Below, piece by piece: positions 20,183 to 29,368 of a stretch of 64,000 nt of DNA. The translations under genes were made by a program, and so were the position numbers. The notes under the pieces are model-generated. The model had not been told where the DNA came from, ran no database searches, and was given only the letters and a program-made list of their open reading frames with translations. Positions within the stretch are counted from its first letter, which is position 1, and every line of letters starts with the position of its first letter. Source of the stretch: Bradyrhizobium sp. 186 (GTDB taxonomy: Bacteria > Pseudomonadota > Alphaproteobacteria > Rhizobiales > Xanthobacteraceae); assembly GCF_023101685.1 (NCBI RefSeq), contig NZ_CP082164.1:10261001-10325000 (forward strand), written 5' to 3'.

Positions 20183-21628
20183 TTACGCGTTGCTGGCGGC
20201 CCGAAATTGCGCGCTGGCGCGCTGCAGGTTCTGCGGCATGCTGAACAACACGGCCTTGCGGTCGGCGATCGCGGCGTGGAACTGGTCAAGCACGATGTTG
20301 AAGGCAGTGAGCGCGCCTTCCTCGATCGCGCCGTGATCGTAACAGCGTAGCGTATCGCGCAGGATCTCGTCGGCCTCGGTCTGCATCTGATCGAGCTCTT
20401 CGGCCGTCTCGCTCTTGCGTGCCGCGGCGATCATGTCGAAAAGCCGTTCGCGCAGATGGCTGTTGGTGTTGCGCTCGTCCTTCTTCAAATAACCCGCGAA
20501 CCATGCGCCGATCGAGCCTATGGCCGAGAGCGCCATCAGGCTCCACCAGATGTAATCGCTGTATTTGTCGAGGAAGGTCTTTTCCTCGCCATCGACGAAG
20601 GCGGCGGCGCCGGGATGCACGGGAATCACGGCATCCTTGTCGGTGTCGGGCGTCTCGATCTTCGCGGCGAGCGGGAATTCCGTCACCAGTTGCTGGCGCA
20701 CGGCGAAGAGCTGCCGGGTGAAGGCTGCGATAGTGGTTTCCGACAGGCCTTTGCGCGCCACGATGTGATGCGAGAAGCTGATCGTCTTGACCTCGTCGTC
20801 GGGGCGATCGGGCGAGCCGCCGTAAGTCCCCGCGGGGATCTCGGACGCTTCATAGACCGGATGGTTCTGCGCGATCGCATCCGCCGAATCGATCGCGAGG
20901 AAGGTCGGCGTGCCAAAATCCTTGGCGGAAGCGGCGATCGCATCCGACGTGATCTTGCTGTTGACGGGACCGGCCGCGAGATAGGCGTCGACCTTCTGGG
21001 TGCGGATCGCCTCGGCGGCTTCATTCGCCGGGAATTGCACGATCTCGACCTTGGCGGGATCGACGCCATATTGCTGGAGGATCACCTTGAGGAGGTTGAC
21101 GTTGGCCTGCGTGCGGCCGACCACGCCGACGCGATGGCCGGCGAGCTGCGCGACCTTGGTGATCTTGGCGCCCTTCTTCTTGCCCTTGCCGGGGACCGAC
21201 CACAGCACCACGACGTTCTTGCGCAGGGTCGCAACGGCTTGCGCGTTCTTCGGCACATCGAGATCGCCGCGTACGATGGCGAGATCGGCCTTGCCCTCTG
21301 CGAGCAAACCGGCGCTGGCGGTGGCGCCGTCGGTCTGGATCGGACGCAGCCGCACATAGCTCTTGTTCTGCGCGAAGGCCTGGGTCAGTGCCTGCACGAC
21401 CTTGACGTCATCGCTGTTGGCGGGGCCGACCGCGATCTTCAGCATCACAGGCCGCATCGCGAAATAATAGCCACCGACGAGCGCGCCGACGATCGCAAGC
21501 ACGAGCGCAAGAGTCACGAGTGCCGTCTTCTGCGCCGCGTATCGCGGCGAAGGCGGAGAGGGCGCTTCGGCCAGGTCCAATTCCCCGGTCATCGTTCTCC
21601 CGAACAGGCTCTTGAGGCGCAGTTTCAT
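20183..21628 (-). CDS. Membrane-anchored TAXI-family solute-binding protein
   Basis: A 481-residue protein. A hydrophobic helix at about residues 36-57 is followed by a TAXI-type binding domain (LKIAVGPANSDDVKVVQAL, ADLAIVRGDLDVP, LAGHRVGVVGR). A second membrane helix (about 362-382) and a cytoplasmic, partly coiled tail of about 100 residues come after it. Classical TAXI proteins are free periplasmic receptors for TRAP transporters. Here both ends are anchored and no TRAP membrane subunit is in the window, so a sensory or scaffold role is possible. It is divergent from phhB. Ligand unknown. Confidence 0.85.
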   Translation of the reverse strand: MKLRLKSLFGRTMTGELDLAEAPSPPSPRYAAQKTALVTLALVLAIVGALVGGYYFAMRPVMLKIAVGPANSDDVKVVQALTQAFAQNKSYVRLRPIQTDGATASAGLLAEGKADLAIVRGDLDVPKNAQAVATLRKNVVVLWSVPGKGKKKGAKITKVAQLAGHRVGVVGRTQANVNLLKVILQQYGVDPAKVEIVQFPANEAAEAIRTQKVDAYLAAGPVNSKITSDAIAASAKDFGTPTFLAIDSADAIAQNHPVYEASEIPAGTYGGSPDRPDDEVKTISFSHHIVARKGLSETTIAAFTRQLFAVRQQLVTEFPLAAKIETPDTDKDAVIPVHPGAAAFVDGEEKTFLDKYSDYIWWSLMALSAIGSIGAWFAGYLKKDERNTNSHLRERLFDMIAAARKSETAEELDQMQTEADEILRDTLRCYDHGAIEEGALTAFNIVLDQFHAAIADRKAVLFSMPQNLQRASAQFRAASNA

Positions 21629-21779
21629 CCTGGCCGGCGATTTACGCCCGCAATTGTAGCAAATTTCTTGTCCGGCGGGGTTACATCTCCGTCATGGTTA
21701 GCGGATGGCGGAAATCCCGTATGAACCGGGGACGCCAACCGGTGTTAGGGTAAAGTTCCCCTGAACGACGGAGACGGTC

Positions 21780-22082
21780 ATGGCAGAACGGCTGACGGCG
21801 GACGCGCGCAAGCAGGCGCTGAGCGGAATACCGGGCTGGAGCGAAACCCAGGGCCGCGACGCCCTCGGGAAAACCTTTGTCTTCAAGGATTTCAGCGAGG
21901 CTTTCGGATTCATGACGCGCGCCGCGCTGGTCGCCGAAAAGATGGATCACCATCCCGAATGGCGCAACGTTTACAAAACCGTCGAGGTGGTGCTTTCGAC
22001 CCATGACGCCGGCGGGGTCACCGCGCTCGACATCGAGCTGGCCAAGGCGATGAACGCCATCGCCAAGCTTACACCGGGCTGA
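21780..22082 (+). CDS. phhB: 4a-hydroxytetrahydrobiopterin dehydratase (PCD/DCoH)
   Basis: A 100-residue pterin-4a-carbinolamine dehydratase. The active-site block [16 protein letters not shown] (His-His and Trp) and the family N-terminus [19 protein letters not shown] are present. It regenerates quinonoid dihydropterin after aromatic amino-acid hydroxylation and may also serve molybdopterin metabolism. GGAGA precedes the ATG. No phenylalanine hydroxylase gene is nearby. It may be co-transcribed with the DUF1232 gene 90 bases downstream. Confidence 0.94.
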   Translation: MAERLTADARKQALSGIPGWSETQGRDALGKTFVFKDFSEAFGFMTRAALVAEKMDHHPEWRNVYKTVEVVLSTHDAGGVTALDIELAKAMNAIAKLTPG

Positions 22083-22171
22083 CATCTTGCAGGGATCGGC
22101 CCGATCCCCATCTTGTGATCAGCACTGGATGCGGCGATCGGCCGCGCCCGGCTGAACGGGAGTCTCCAAGC

Positions 22172-22561
22172 ATGGCCGCCGAACACAGCGTCGGCTTCGA
22201 GCCGGCCGAGCGGCTCGCGGAAGATCGTGAGAGCGTGCGCCGCCGCTTCTGGCGCAAGCTGAAGCGTGTCGCCGTGCAGCTGCCGTTCGCGGAAGATCTG
22301 CTCGCGGCCTATTACTGCGCCTTCGACAAAGGGACGCCGCGCCATGTCCAGGCGTCGCTGCTCGGCGCTCTCGCCTATTTCATCCTGCCGTTCGACTTCG
22401 TTCCCGACGTGATGCCGATCCTCGGCTTCACCGATGACGCCGCCGTGCTCGCCACCGCCATTCGCATGGTCGCCAGCCACATCACGACCGAGCACCGCGA
22501 AGCCGCCCGCGCCAAGCTGAAGCGCGGACTGGATGAGGCGAAAGCCGAAGCCGCGCAGTAG
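22172..22561 (+). CDS. YkvA family DUF1232 protein
   Basis: A 129-residue protein with the DUF1232 core (about residues 50-90): ALAYFILPFDFVPDVMPILGFTDD, a hydrophobic hairpin-like segment quoted as a landmark. Flanking regions are charged, with an Arg/Lys-rich C-terminal helix. DUF1232 proteins are small, probably membrane-associated, and of unknown function. CGGGAG lies eight bases before the chosen ATG; an in-frame ATG 19 codons upstream is less likely. It follows phhB on the same strand. Confidence 0.88.
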   Translation: MAAEHSVGFEPAERLAEDRESVRRRFWRKLKRVAVQLPFAEDLLAAYYCAFDKGTPRHVQASLLGALAYFILPFDFVPDVMPILGFTDDAAVLATAIRMVASHITTEHREAARAKLKRGLDEAKAEAAQ

Positions 22562-22580
22562 CGTTCGCCACAAGCACGCT

Positions 22581-22683
22581 GTCATTCCCCGCGAAAGCGG
22601 GGAATCCAGTACGCCGCGGCCTTTCGGTTCAATCATTGCCGCCTCTGGATACTGGATCGCCCGCCTTCGCGGGCGATGACGGC
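22581..22683. repeat. Dispersed palindrome, family C
   Basis: Inner stems GTCATTCCCCGCG/CGCGGGCGATGAC-type ends and AATCCAGTA/TACTGGATC arms bracket a short centre. A partial relative lies at about 24990-25040. It separates the convergent DUF1232 and TAXI genes. Confidence 0.8.
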
Positions 22684-22710
22684 TGAGTGTGTGGAGAGCA
22701 ATCGCGCTCG

Positions 22711-23871
22711 CTACTTCTTCCCCGCCTGCGCCCGCACTTTCTCCGCATCCCACGCCTGGAATTGCTTGAACAGCGTTTCCTTGTCCGCGTCGGGCACGTT
22801 CGCGGCCGTGGAGCTCTGCTTCAGAAACGCCTCGAAGCGCTGCCGCGTGACCGGCTCGACGCCGTGCCGGTCGAGCCATTGCTGCGCCACCGGCAATCTA
22901 TTCCAGCCCGTTAGGGGTGCCGCGAGCGAGACTTCCTTCCACTTGGGATGGAAAGGCGGGTTCTGCAGCGTCGGGAATTTCGTGAAGAACGCGTCCACGA
23001 ACAGCGCAAGCTTGCGGTAGCGCTCGGTGTTGGGCCCCCAGTTATAGGCCGCGAGCACCGCCGGCACAGCGATGGTGTCCACGCTCTCGCCCTCCTTGAT
23101 CAGGTTCGGATAGTCCTTGGCGGTCAGTGTCGCGGGCAGATAGTCGCTCTGCAGCGGCTTTGCATAATCCACGCCCGCGAGATGGAAGCGGCCGTCATTG
23201 CCGAAGCTCGAGACCGATTTGTACGGTTTGCCGCCGACCACGATGACGGCGTCGATCTCGCCGGCCTTCAACTTCTCCATCGCGATCCGCTGCTCGACAT
23301 AGACGAATTTCGCCTTGATCCCGAGCCGCTCGAACACGGTGAGCGCGGTGACGAAGGTGCCGCCGTTCGGCAGGTCGACGCTCACCGTCTTGCCTTCGAG
23401 GTCCCTGAGGGTCGCGACCGATTTCGGCGCAATCACCTGCATCTCTTCGTTGTAGAGCTTCGTCACATAGGTGAACTGCCGTTTGATGTCCTTGGCGAAG
23501 CCCTTGCGTTCGAGATAGTCGAGCGTGTCGGCCCGCACGATGCCGAGATCGACGCCTTGCAGGAACAGGATGTCGGCGACGCTCTGCACCGAGCCGCGGC
23601 CGACCACCGGCAGCACGCGAATCTTGTTGCCGTCGTCGAGTACGGAGGCCAAGTCGGCGCCGAATTGCACATAGGTGCCGCCGATCGTGCCGGTGATCAG
23701 CGTGACGGTGTTGGCGTTCAGCGCCTGCTTGGTCGAGGTGGAGCCGAACTGGAAGATGGCCTTCAGGCTGTCCGAGACTTTGGCCGGATCGTATTCGGTC
23801 TGCTCGGCGCGTGCCGCGAAGGCACAGATCGTCATGATGGCGGCAAGCGCCATTCCTAAAGCGTTACGCAT
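22711..23871 (-). CDS. TAXI-family periplasmic solute-binding protein
   Basis: A 386-residue exported binding protein with a signal peptide ending FAARAE (cleavage near residue 22). The TAXI hallmarks are TLITGTIGGTYVQFGADLASVL, here a landmark around residue 56, then GSVQSVADI, GIVRADTLDYLE and GKTVSVDLPNGGT. The C-terminus lacks a membrane anchor. It lies 18 bases downstream of the Sel1-like gene on the same strand, so the two likely form an operon. No TRAP permease gene is present nearby. Ligand unknown; known TAXI ligands include small organic acids and amino acids. Confidence 0.87.
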   Translation of the reverse strand: MRNALGMALAAIMTICAFAARAEQTEYDPAKVSDSLKAIFQFGSTSTKQALNANTVTLITGTIGGTYVQFGADLASVLDDGNKIRVLPVVGRGSVQSVADILFLQGVDLGIVRADTLDYLERKGFAKDIKRQFTYVTKLYNEEMQVIAPKSVATLRDLEGKTVSVDLPNGGTFVTALTVFERLGIKAKFVYVEQRIAMEKLKAGEIDAVIVVGGKPYKSVSSFGNDGRFHLAGVDYAKPLQSDYLPATLTAKDYPNLIKEGESVDTIAVPAVLAAYNWGPNTERYRKLALFVDAFFTKFPTLQNPPFHPKWKEVSLAAPLTGWNRLPVAQQWLDRHGVEPVTRQRFEAFLKQSSTAANVPDADKETLFKQFQAWDAEKVRAQAGKK

Positions 23872-23889
23872 GATGTCCCCTGATGAGTT

Positions 23890-24744
23890 CTAGTTCTGAA
23901 GTTGGCTGAGGCGCTGCCGCGCCTCCGCCGATCCAAGCTGTGCGGCCTTCCGGTACCAGTCGCGCGCGGCGACGGCGTCGGCGGTGATGCTCCGCGTGTC
24001 CTTGGTGCCCAGTACGGCTGGATCATAGGTCTGCGCCAGCAGGAACGCAGCCGTCGCATCCTGCGCATTCGCCGCGCGCTCGAGCAGCAGCCGCGCCGCG
24101 GCGATGTCGCCGACGGTCATCAGGCTTCTGGCGCGCGCCATCAACCCGGCCAACGTGTCGGCGTCGAGTGTCCTGGCCGGCGGAGGTGAGGCGGGCTGTG
24201 CGGCGACGGGTGCCGGTATAGGCGCTGGTGCCTGAGCCTGTAGCGCGGTCTGATAGGCGGTTGCGATCGCTTCGCGGCTCGGCGCCGTTGGCGCAGGAAC
24301 GTCCTGTGCGTCAGCGCTCGCCAGCATCGTGTTGGTCACACGCGCGGCATCCTTGACCGGACTCTGCCGTGCGGCGGGCGGATTGGCGGAAGGTGCGGCC
24401 TCGTCCGCGGCCGCGCCCATCCACGACTTGGCGTTGACGGCGAGCAGCCGGTTGATGTCGGACTGAAACAGAGCGATCGGGACCGCGATGGCCGACGCGG
24501 CCAGGACGGCGGCGAGAATGCGCGGGACGATTCCGGTTCTGTTTCGCGCGGCCAATGGCACGAATTCCCTTGGATTCGGCTCGCTGAGCGGATCGGACAG
24601 GAACAGTGGAATCGGATCGTGCGATGAAGGATCGGTCCGTTCAGCGCGCGCACGAATGTAGGACGCGGTGGACGGATGTGATGCGGCTTGTTGGGAGTCG
24701 AGCGCCCTCGACCCCCTGGACTGACGGAAGGCCGTCGTCTCCAT
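23890..24744 (-). CDS. Membrane protein with C-terminal Sel1/TPR-like region
   Basis: A 284-residue protein. The N-terminal 85 residues are polar and cytoplasmic, a single helix follows at about residues 88-106 (IVPRILAAVLAASAIAVP), then an Ala/Pro-rich linker. The C-terminal helical region contains DIAAARLLLERAANAQDATAAF and ARDWYRKAAQLGSAEARQRL-type repeats (landmarks), typical of Sel1-like repeats. The ATG has GGGGAG seven bases upstream. The long ORF continuing upstream is not supported. It is probably co-transcribed with the TAXI gene. Sel1 repeats mediate protein contacts; its partner may be the TAXI protein, but this is a guess. Confidence 0.8.
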   Translation of the reverse strand: METTAFRQSRGSRALDSQQAASHPSTASYIRARAERTDPSSHDPIPLFLSDPLSEPNPREFVPLAARNRTGIVPRILAAVLAASAIAVPIALFQSDINRLLAVNAKSWMGAAADEAAPSANPPAARQSPVKDAARVTNTMLASADAQDVPAPTAPSREAIATAYQTALQAQAPAPIPAPVAAQPASPPPARTLDADTLAGLMARARSLMTVGDIAAARLLLERAANAQDATAAFLLAQTYDPAVLGTKDTRSITADAVAARDWYRKAAQLGSAEARQRLSQLQN

Positions 24745-25079
24745 GGTGATGCTCCCCAATACTGACACAACGCGGGGCATTGCCGGTTTCAGTTTTCTTG
24801 TTGTTGTCCAGGAGCGCCCTGCAAACTGGAACCGGTAAATCGCAATTTGAATCAGCCCAAAAAGCGACGGCCATTGGCGCGAATCGGGAGATATTTGGGT
24901 TTGATTGGGGCGAAGCCGGGGAATGCACCGCAATTTTGGCGGCAATGGTTGAGGACGTTCTACCAAGCGCCGGCGCGCTATTCCGGGCGAAGCGGCCTCG
25001 CCCGCCCCAGTGCGCAATTGCGCACAAGGCGGGCGATGACAGCTGTGTGCATCTCGGCAGCGTCGCGCCGCCGACGGTG
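24745..25079. other. Intergenic region with a 16-base perfect palindrome
   Basis: About 335 bases between the Sel1-like gene and the end of qor. GTGCGCAATTGCGCAC (25010-25025) is a perfect palindrome flanked by CCTCGCCCGCC and GGCGGGCGATGA, so it sits in the loop of a family C-like repeat. The same 16 bases occur at 27934-27949. The rest should hold the Sel1 gene promoter; none is obvious. Confidence 0.6.
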
Positions 25080-26054
25080 TCACGGATGCAAAATCACCTT
25101 GCCCATGGCCTGACGCCCCGCAAGCACCTTCAGCGCATCCGCGGTCTGCGCGAGCGGGAAGGTGCGGTCGACGTGCGATGAGATTTTTCCTTCCGCGGTC
25201 CACTTCACGAGCTTCTCGAGATTGGCGCGATTCTTCGCCGGGTTGAGCCGCGTCCAGGCGCCCCAGAACACGCCGCGGATGTCGCAGCCCTTCAGCAACG
25301 CGAGGTTCAGCGGCATTTTCGGAATGTCGCCGGCGGCAAAGCCGATCACGAGGAAGCGGCCTTCCCAGGCGATCGAACGCAACGCCTGCTCGGCATAGGC
25401 GCCGCCCACGGGATCGAAGATGATGTCGACGCCCTTGCCGCCGGTGAGCTTGCGCAGGCCTTCCTTCAGATCTTCCTTGCCGTAGTTCAGCGTCAGCTCG
25501 GCGCCATGCGCTTTCGCGAAGGCAAGCTTCTCGTCCGACGAGGCGCAGGCGATCACCTTCAAGCCCATCAGCTTGCCGAGTTCGCAGGCCGCCAAACCTG
25601 TGCCGCCGGCGGCACCCAGCACGGCGAGCGTTTCGCCCGGCTTCGGGCTCGCCCGATCCTCCAGCGCATGCAGCGCGGTGCCGTAGATGATGATGATGCC
25701 GGCGGCGCGGTCGTAGTCGAGATTGTCGGGAATTTTCACGATCGATGCCGCCGGTAGCGCGATTTTTTCGCGCGCGCCGTTGTGACCGCAGGAAGCCACC
25801 ACGCGATCGCCGACCTTCACGTCAGTGACGCCCGGACCGATGCTCTCGATCACGCCCGCGACTTCGGCGGCGGGCGAGAACGGGAACGGCGGCTTGATCT
25901 GGTACTTGCCCTGGATCATCAGGATGTCGAAGAAGTTCAGCGCAGCCGCCTTGATCGCGATCACCGCCTCGCCCGGCCCCGCCACCGGATCCGGCACGTC
26001 GGCAAGCACGAGATCGTCGGGCTGGCAATATTGCGAGCAGAGGATGGCTTTCAT
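25080..26054 (-). CDS. qor: NADPH:quinone oxidoreductase, zinc-independent MDR
   Basis: A 324-residue medium-chain dehydrogenase/reductase. The GroES-like half spans to about residue 125, then LAVLGAAGGTGLAACELGK (Rossmann loop, near residue 144), and FDPVGGAYAEQALRSIAW. No structural-zinc cysteine cluster is present, as in quinone reductases. It reduces quinones or enones with NADPH. AAGG lies upstream of the ATG. It is divergent from the dienoyl-CoA-reductase-like SDR, and the pair could act on related enoyl substrates. A role as an acryloyl/crotonyl-CoA-type reductase cannot be excluded. Confidence 0.88.
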   Translation of the reverse strand: MKAILCSQYCQPDDLVLADVPDPVAGPGEAVIAIKAAALNFFDILMIQGKYQIKPPFPFSPAAEVAGVIESIGPGVTDVKVGDRVVASCGHNGAREKIALPAASIVKIPDNLDYDRAAGIIIIYGTALHALEDRASPKPGETLAVLGAAGGTGLAACELGKLMGLKVIACASSDEKLAFAKAHGAELTLNYGKEDLKEGLRKLTGGKGVDIIFDPVGGAYAEQALRSIAWEGRFLVIGFAAGDIPKMPLNLALLKGCDIRGVFWGAWTRLNPAKNRANLEKLVKWTAEGKISSHVDRTFPLAQTADALKVLAGRQAMGKVILHP

Positions 26055-26239
26055 GGCGGCACCTTCTTGAGAGCACGTGTTGAGACGGCACTTGGCGTTT
26101 CGACCAAATTATAGTTTGGCCGTTTCTGCCGGATTTAGGCACGGGCGACAATCCGGTTTCTTTGTCTAAGACCACGCGTCCGCCTATCCTCGTCATTGCG
26201 CCCGTAATGACGGAGTACGCCAACGGGAGGATTCAAACG

Positions 26240-27079
26240 ATGTTTGAAACAGGTTTACTGAGGAACAAGCGCATCCTCGTCACCGGCGGCGGCTCGGGCC
26301 TCGGCGCGGCAATGGGGCGGCGTTTCCTCACACTCGGTGCCGAGCTCGTGATCTGCGCCCGCAAGCTCGACCGGCTGGAAGCAACGGCCGCGGAGATGCG
26401 CGCGCAGACCGGCGGCAAGGTCACGGCGATTGCTTGCGATATTCGCGACGGCGCCGCCGTCGAGAGCATGATGGACGCAATCTGGCGCGAGGCGCCGCTC
26501 GATATCCTCGTCAACAACGCCGCCGCGACCTTCATCGCGCAGAGCGAGCATCTATCGTCCCGCGCGGCGGACGCGATTCTCGCGCCGACGCTGCATGGCG
26601 CGATGTATTGCACGCTCGCCGCCGGCAAGCGCTGGATCGAGGACAAGCACGCCGGCGTCGTGCTCTCGATCCTCTCGACCTCGACCATCACCGGCCGCGC
26701 CTTCACAGTTCCCTCGGCGATGGCGAAGTCGGCGGTGTTGGCGATGACCAAAAGCCTCGCGGTGGAGTGGGGGCCGAAGGGCATCCGCACCGTCGCGATC
26801 GCGCCGGGCCCGTTCCCGACCGCCGGCGCCTCCGAGCAACTTCGCCCCGAGGGCCGTGATGAAGGCTGGACCTCGCGCAATCCGCTTGGCCGCACCGGCG
26901 AGCACAGCGAGCTCGCCGATCTCGCCAGCTTCCTGGTCTCGGACCGTGCCGGCTACATCAATGGCGAGATGGTGGTGATCGACGGTGGCGCGCATTTGCG
27001 CAGTTCCGGCGCCGAGGACCTGTTGCGCTGGACCGAGGCGCAATGGGCCGAGCAGCGCGCCGCGCGCGCAAGGGGATAG
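26240..27079 (+). CDS. SDR oxidoreductase resembling 2,4-dienoyl-CoA reductase
   Basis: A 279-residue short-chain dehydrogenase. It has the cofactor motif TGGGSGLGAAMG, NNAAATF, and VPSAMAKSAVLAMTKSLAVEWG where most SDRs have YxxxK. The Tyr is missing but Ser and Lys remain, as in mitochondrial DECR1 (VPSASAKAG). The C-terminal run APGPFPTAGASEQL, NPLGRTGEHSELADLASF and YINGEMVVIDGGAHL also follows DECR1. It probably reduces a 2,4-dienoyl-CoA during unsaturated fatty-acid oxidation. GGGAGG lies nine bases before the ATG at 26240. Divergent from qor. Confidence 0.87.
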   Translation: MFETGLLRNKRILVTGGGSGLGAAMGRRFLTLGAELVICARKLDRLEATAAEMRAQTGGKVTAIACDIRDGAAVESMMDAIWREAPLDILVNNAAATFIAQSEHLSSRAADAILAPTLHGAMYCTLAAGKRWIEDKHAGVVLSILSTSTITGRAFTVPSAMAKSAVLAMTKSLAVEWGPKGIRTVAIAPGPFPTAGASEQLRPEGRDEGWTSRNPLGRTGEHSELADLASFLVSDRAGYINGEMVVIDGGAHLRSSGAEDLLRWTEAQWAEQRAARARG

Positions 27080-27194
27080 CCGCGCCCGTCCCGCTAACTG
27101 CCTTCCCAAATTGGACTTTCCCGGCTATCCCTGCCCGGGGACAAATCGCGGCCGGGCCATCTTCCAGTCACAATATTGAGGGAACCACTCCAGC

Positions 27195-27830
27195 ATGTGG
27201 CGGGTGCTATCTTTGGCTTTGATGATTGGCGTGGCGGCGTGGGGAATCATCGATTCCGCGCACGCACAGACGGCGCAACCGGCGCCGAAGGCCGCACCGA
27301 AGCCGGCTGCGCCGGCGGCCAAAACGGCCGCAAAGCCCGAGAGCAAGCCGGTGGCCCCGCCCGCGGCGGTTGCGGGTGGTGCAGAGCCGACGCTGATCGG
27401 CCAGTTCGGCACCTGGGGCGCCTATTCGGCGACCCCCAACGGCAAGAAAGTCTGCTTCGCGCTGGCAAAGCCGTCATCCTCGAAGACCAACCCGCCGAAT
27501 CGGCCGCGTGACCCCGCCTATGCCTTCGTCTCGAGCCGGCCGTCCGAGAAGGTCAATCACGAGGTCTCGGTCATGATCGGCTATGCTCTGAAGCCGGGCG
27601 CGGAATCGACGGCCGAGGTCGGCGGCGCCGCCTACGCGATGTACACTCAAGGCGACGGCCTCTGGATCAAGAACGCGGCCGAGGAGGAGCGGATGGTCGA
27701 GGCCATGCGCAAATCCGCCGATCTCGTGGTCAAGGGCGTCTCGGCCAAGGGGACGGAGACGATCGACACCTTTTCCCTGAAGGGCCTCGCCCAGGCGCTG
27801 GACCGGATCTCGCAGGACTGCAGGCGTTAA
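27195..27830 (+). CDS. IalB-like (invasion-associated locus B) exported protein
   Basis: A 211-residue exported protein. The signal peptide ends DSAHAQ (near residue 24). An Ala/Pro/Lys-rich linker to about residue 60 leads to a domain with [20 protein letters not shown] and a late Cys (SQDCRR), the two-cysteine plan of the IalB family (PF06776). In Bartonella IalB aids erythrocyte invasion; in free-living rhizobia the role is unknown and is probably envelope-related. GAGGGA precedes the ATG by 11 bases. It is a single gene after the SDR. Confidence 0.83.
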   Translation: MWRVLSLALMIGVAAWGIIDSAHAQTAQPAPKAAPKPAAPAAKTAAKPESKPVAPPAAVAGGAEPTLIGQFGTWGAYSATPNGKKVCFALAKPSSSKTNPPNRPRDPAYAFVSSRPSEKVNHEVSVMIGYALKPGAESTAEVGGAAYAMYTQGDGLWIKNAAEEERMVEAMRKSADLVVKGVSAKGTETIDTFSLKGLAQALDRISQDCRR

Positions 27831-27902
27831 GGCTGCGCGCGATCAAGGTCGCAATCGGCCGTTCCGGTTGCTATATAGGGACGGTTCCAAGGTCCTTCCG
27901 TT

Positions 27903-28000
27903 ATTCCGGGGCGATGCGTAGCATCGAACTATGGTGCGCAATTGCGCACCTGAGAATCTCGAGGTTCCGGGTCTGGTCCTTCGGACCATCCCGGAACGAC
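27903..28000. repeat. Dispersed palindrome, family B, with inserted 16-base palindrome
   Basis: Same outer ends as 20054-20131 and 29872-29950, but part of the centre is replaced by a segment holding GTGCGCAATTGCGCAC (27934-27949). It lies directly upstream of rlmN and ends 24 bases before its ATG, so it may affect the rlmN leader. Confidence 0.85.
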
Positions 28001-28024
28001 GAAAACAAATTCCAGGTCCATTCG

Positions 28025-29227
28025 ATGCAACCGACGACCGAGCCGCATAACGCAATCCTGGTGGAGAAGACTCCACTCGAAACCTATGTGCCGCCGGCAA
28101 AACCGTCGCTCGTCGGCCTGTCGCGCACAGAGCTTGCCGATCGCCTCGGCGAGATCGGCGTGGCGCCCGCACAGCGCAAGATGCGCGTGCAGCAATTGTG
28201 GCACTGGATCTATTTCCGCGGCGCCCGGAACTTCGACGAGATGACCTCGATCTCGAAGAATATCCGCACCGATCTCGCACAGCATTTCACCGTCGACCGG
28301 CCCGAAGTCGTGGCCGAGCAGATCTCCAACGACGGCACCCGCAAATGGCTGCTGCGGCTGCCGAGCGGCGACAATGCCGAGAGGGCGCATGAGGTCGAGT
28401 GCGTCTACATTCCCGAGAATGATCGCGGCACGCTCTGCGTCTCGTCGCAGGTCGGTTGCACCTTGAACTGCTCCTTTTGCCATACCGGCACGCAGCGCCT
28501 GGTGCGCAACCTCACCGCCGGCGAGATCGTCGGCCAAGTGATGGTGGCGCGCGATCGCCTCAACGATTGGGCCGATCGCGAGGACGGCACGCGTCGCGTC
28601 ACCAACATCGTGATGATGGGCATGGGCGAGCCGCTGTACAATTTCGACGCGGTGCGCGATGCGCTTCTGATCGTCGGCGACAATGAAGGCATCGGCATCT
28701 CCCGCCGCCGCATCACGCTGTCGACCTCGGGCGTGGTGCCGAACATCGTCCGTGCCGGCGACGAGATCGGCGTGATGCTCGCGATCTCCCTGCATGCCGT
28801 GCGCGACCAGCTGCGCAACGAACTCGTGCCGCTCAACCGCAAATATCCGATTGCGGAATTGTTGCAGGCCTGCCGTGACTATCCCGGCGCGTCGAACGCG
28901 CGCCGCATCACCTTCGAATATGTGATGCTCAAGGGCGTCAACGATTCGCTCGACGATGCGAAGCTCTTGGTGAAGATGCTCAAGGGCATCCACGCAAAAA
29001 TCAACCTGATCCCGTTCAATCCCTGGCCCGGCACGGCCTACGAATGCTCGGACTGGGACCAGATCGAAAAATTCTCCGAATACATCTTCAACGCCGGCTA
29101 TTCCTCCCCGGTGCGCACCCCGCGCGGCCGCGACATCCTCGCCGCCTGCGGCCAGCTCAAGTCGGAGACCGAAAAGCTCTCCGTGCGTGAACGCCAGGCG
29201 CTGCGCGCCATGGCGATGACGGATTGA
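28025..29227 (+). CDS. rlmN: Dual-specificity 23S rRNA/tRNA adenine-C2 methyltransferase RlmN
   Basis: A 400-residue radical-SAM enzyme that methylates C2 of A2503 in 23S rRNA and A37 of some tRNAs. The cluster motif CTLNCSFC gives Cys145, Cys149 and Cys152. A preceding conserved Cys (GTLCVSSQ, Cys138) and the C-terminal catalytic Cys375 (LAACGQL) match the E. coli Cys118 and Cys355 positions. [12 protein letters not shown] and [15 protein letters not shown] are further landmarks. The start at 28025 follows a palindrome; the longer frame upstream only reads through it. Monocistronic by appearance. Confidence 0.97.
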   Translation: MQPTTEPHNAILVEKTPLETYVPPAKPSLVGLSRTELADRLGEIGVAPAQRKMRVQQLWHWIYFRGARNFDEMTSISKNIRTDLAQHFTVDRPEVVAEQISNDGTRKWLLRLPSGDNAERAHEVECVYIPENDRGTLCVSSQVGCTLNCSFCHTGTQRLVRNLTAGEIVGQVMVARDRLNDWADREDGTRRVTNIVMMGMGEPLYNFDAVRDALLIVGDNEGIGISRRRITLSTSGVVPNIVRAGDEIGVMLAISLHAVRDQLRNELVPLNRKYPIAELLQACRDYPGASNARRITFEYVMLKGVNDSLDDAKLLVKMLKGIHAKINLIPFNPWPGTAYECSDWDQIEKFSEYIFNAGYSSPVRTPRGRDILAACGQLKSETEKLSVRERQALRAMAMTD

Positions 29228-29239
29228 TGCGATTGAGGT

Positions 29240-29325
29240 CGTCATGCCCGGCCTTGTGCCGGGCATCCACGTGCTTGTCCGGAACATGAAGAGCGTGGAT
29301 GGCCGGGACAAGCCTGGCCATCACG
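29240..29325. repeat. Dispersed palindrome, family A (copy 2)
   Basis: GTCATGCCCGGCCTTGTGCC and GGGCATCCACG pair with CGTGGATGGCCGGGACAAG and CCTGGCCATCACG. It begins 12 bases after the rlmN stop and may end its transcript. Confidence 0.85.
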
Positions 29326-29368
29326 CGGCGAGGCCATTGATGCGCATCTTCGAAGGTGGATTTGTCCG

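Noticed and set aside
28025..29227. A 460-codon minus-strand frame opposite rlmN
   Set aside because: Antisense shadow; rlmN has all expected cysteines on the plus strand.
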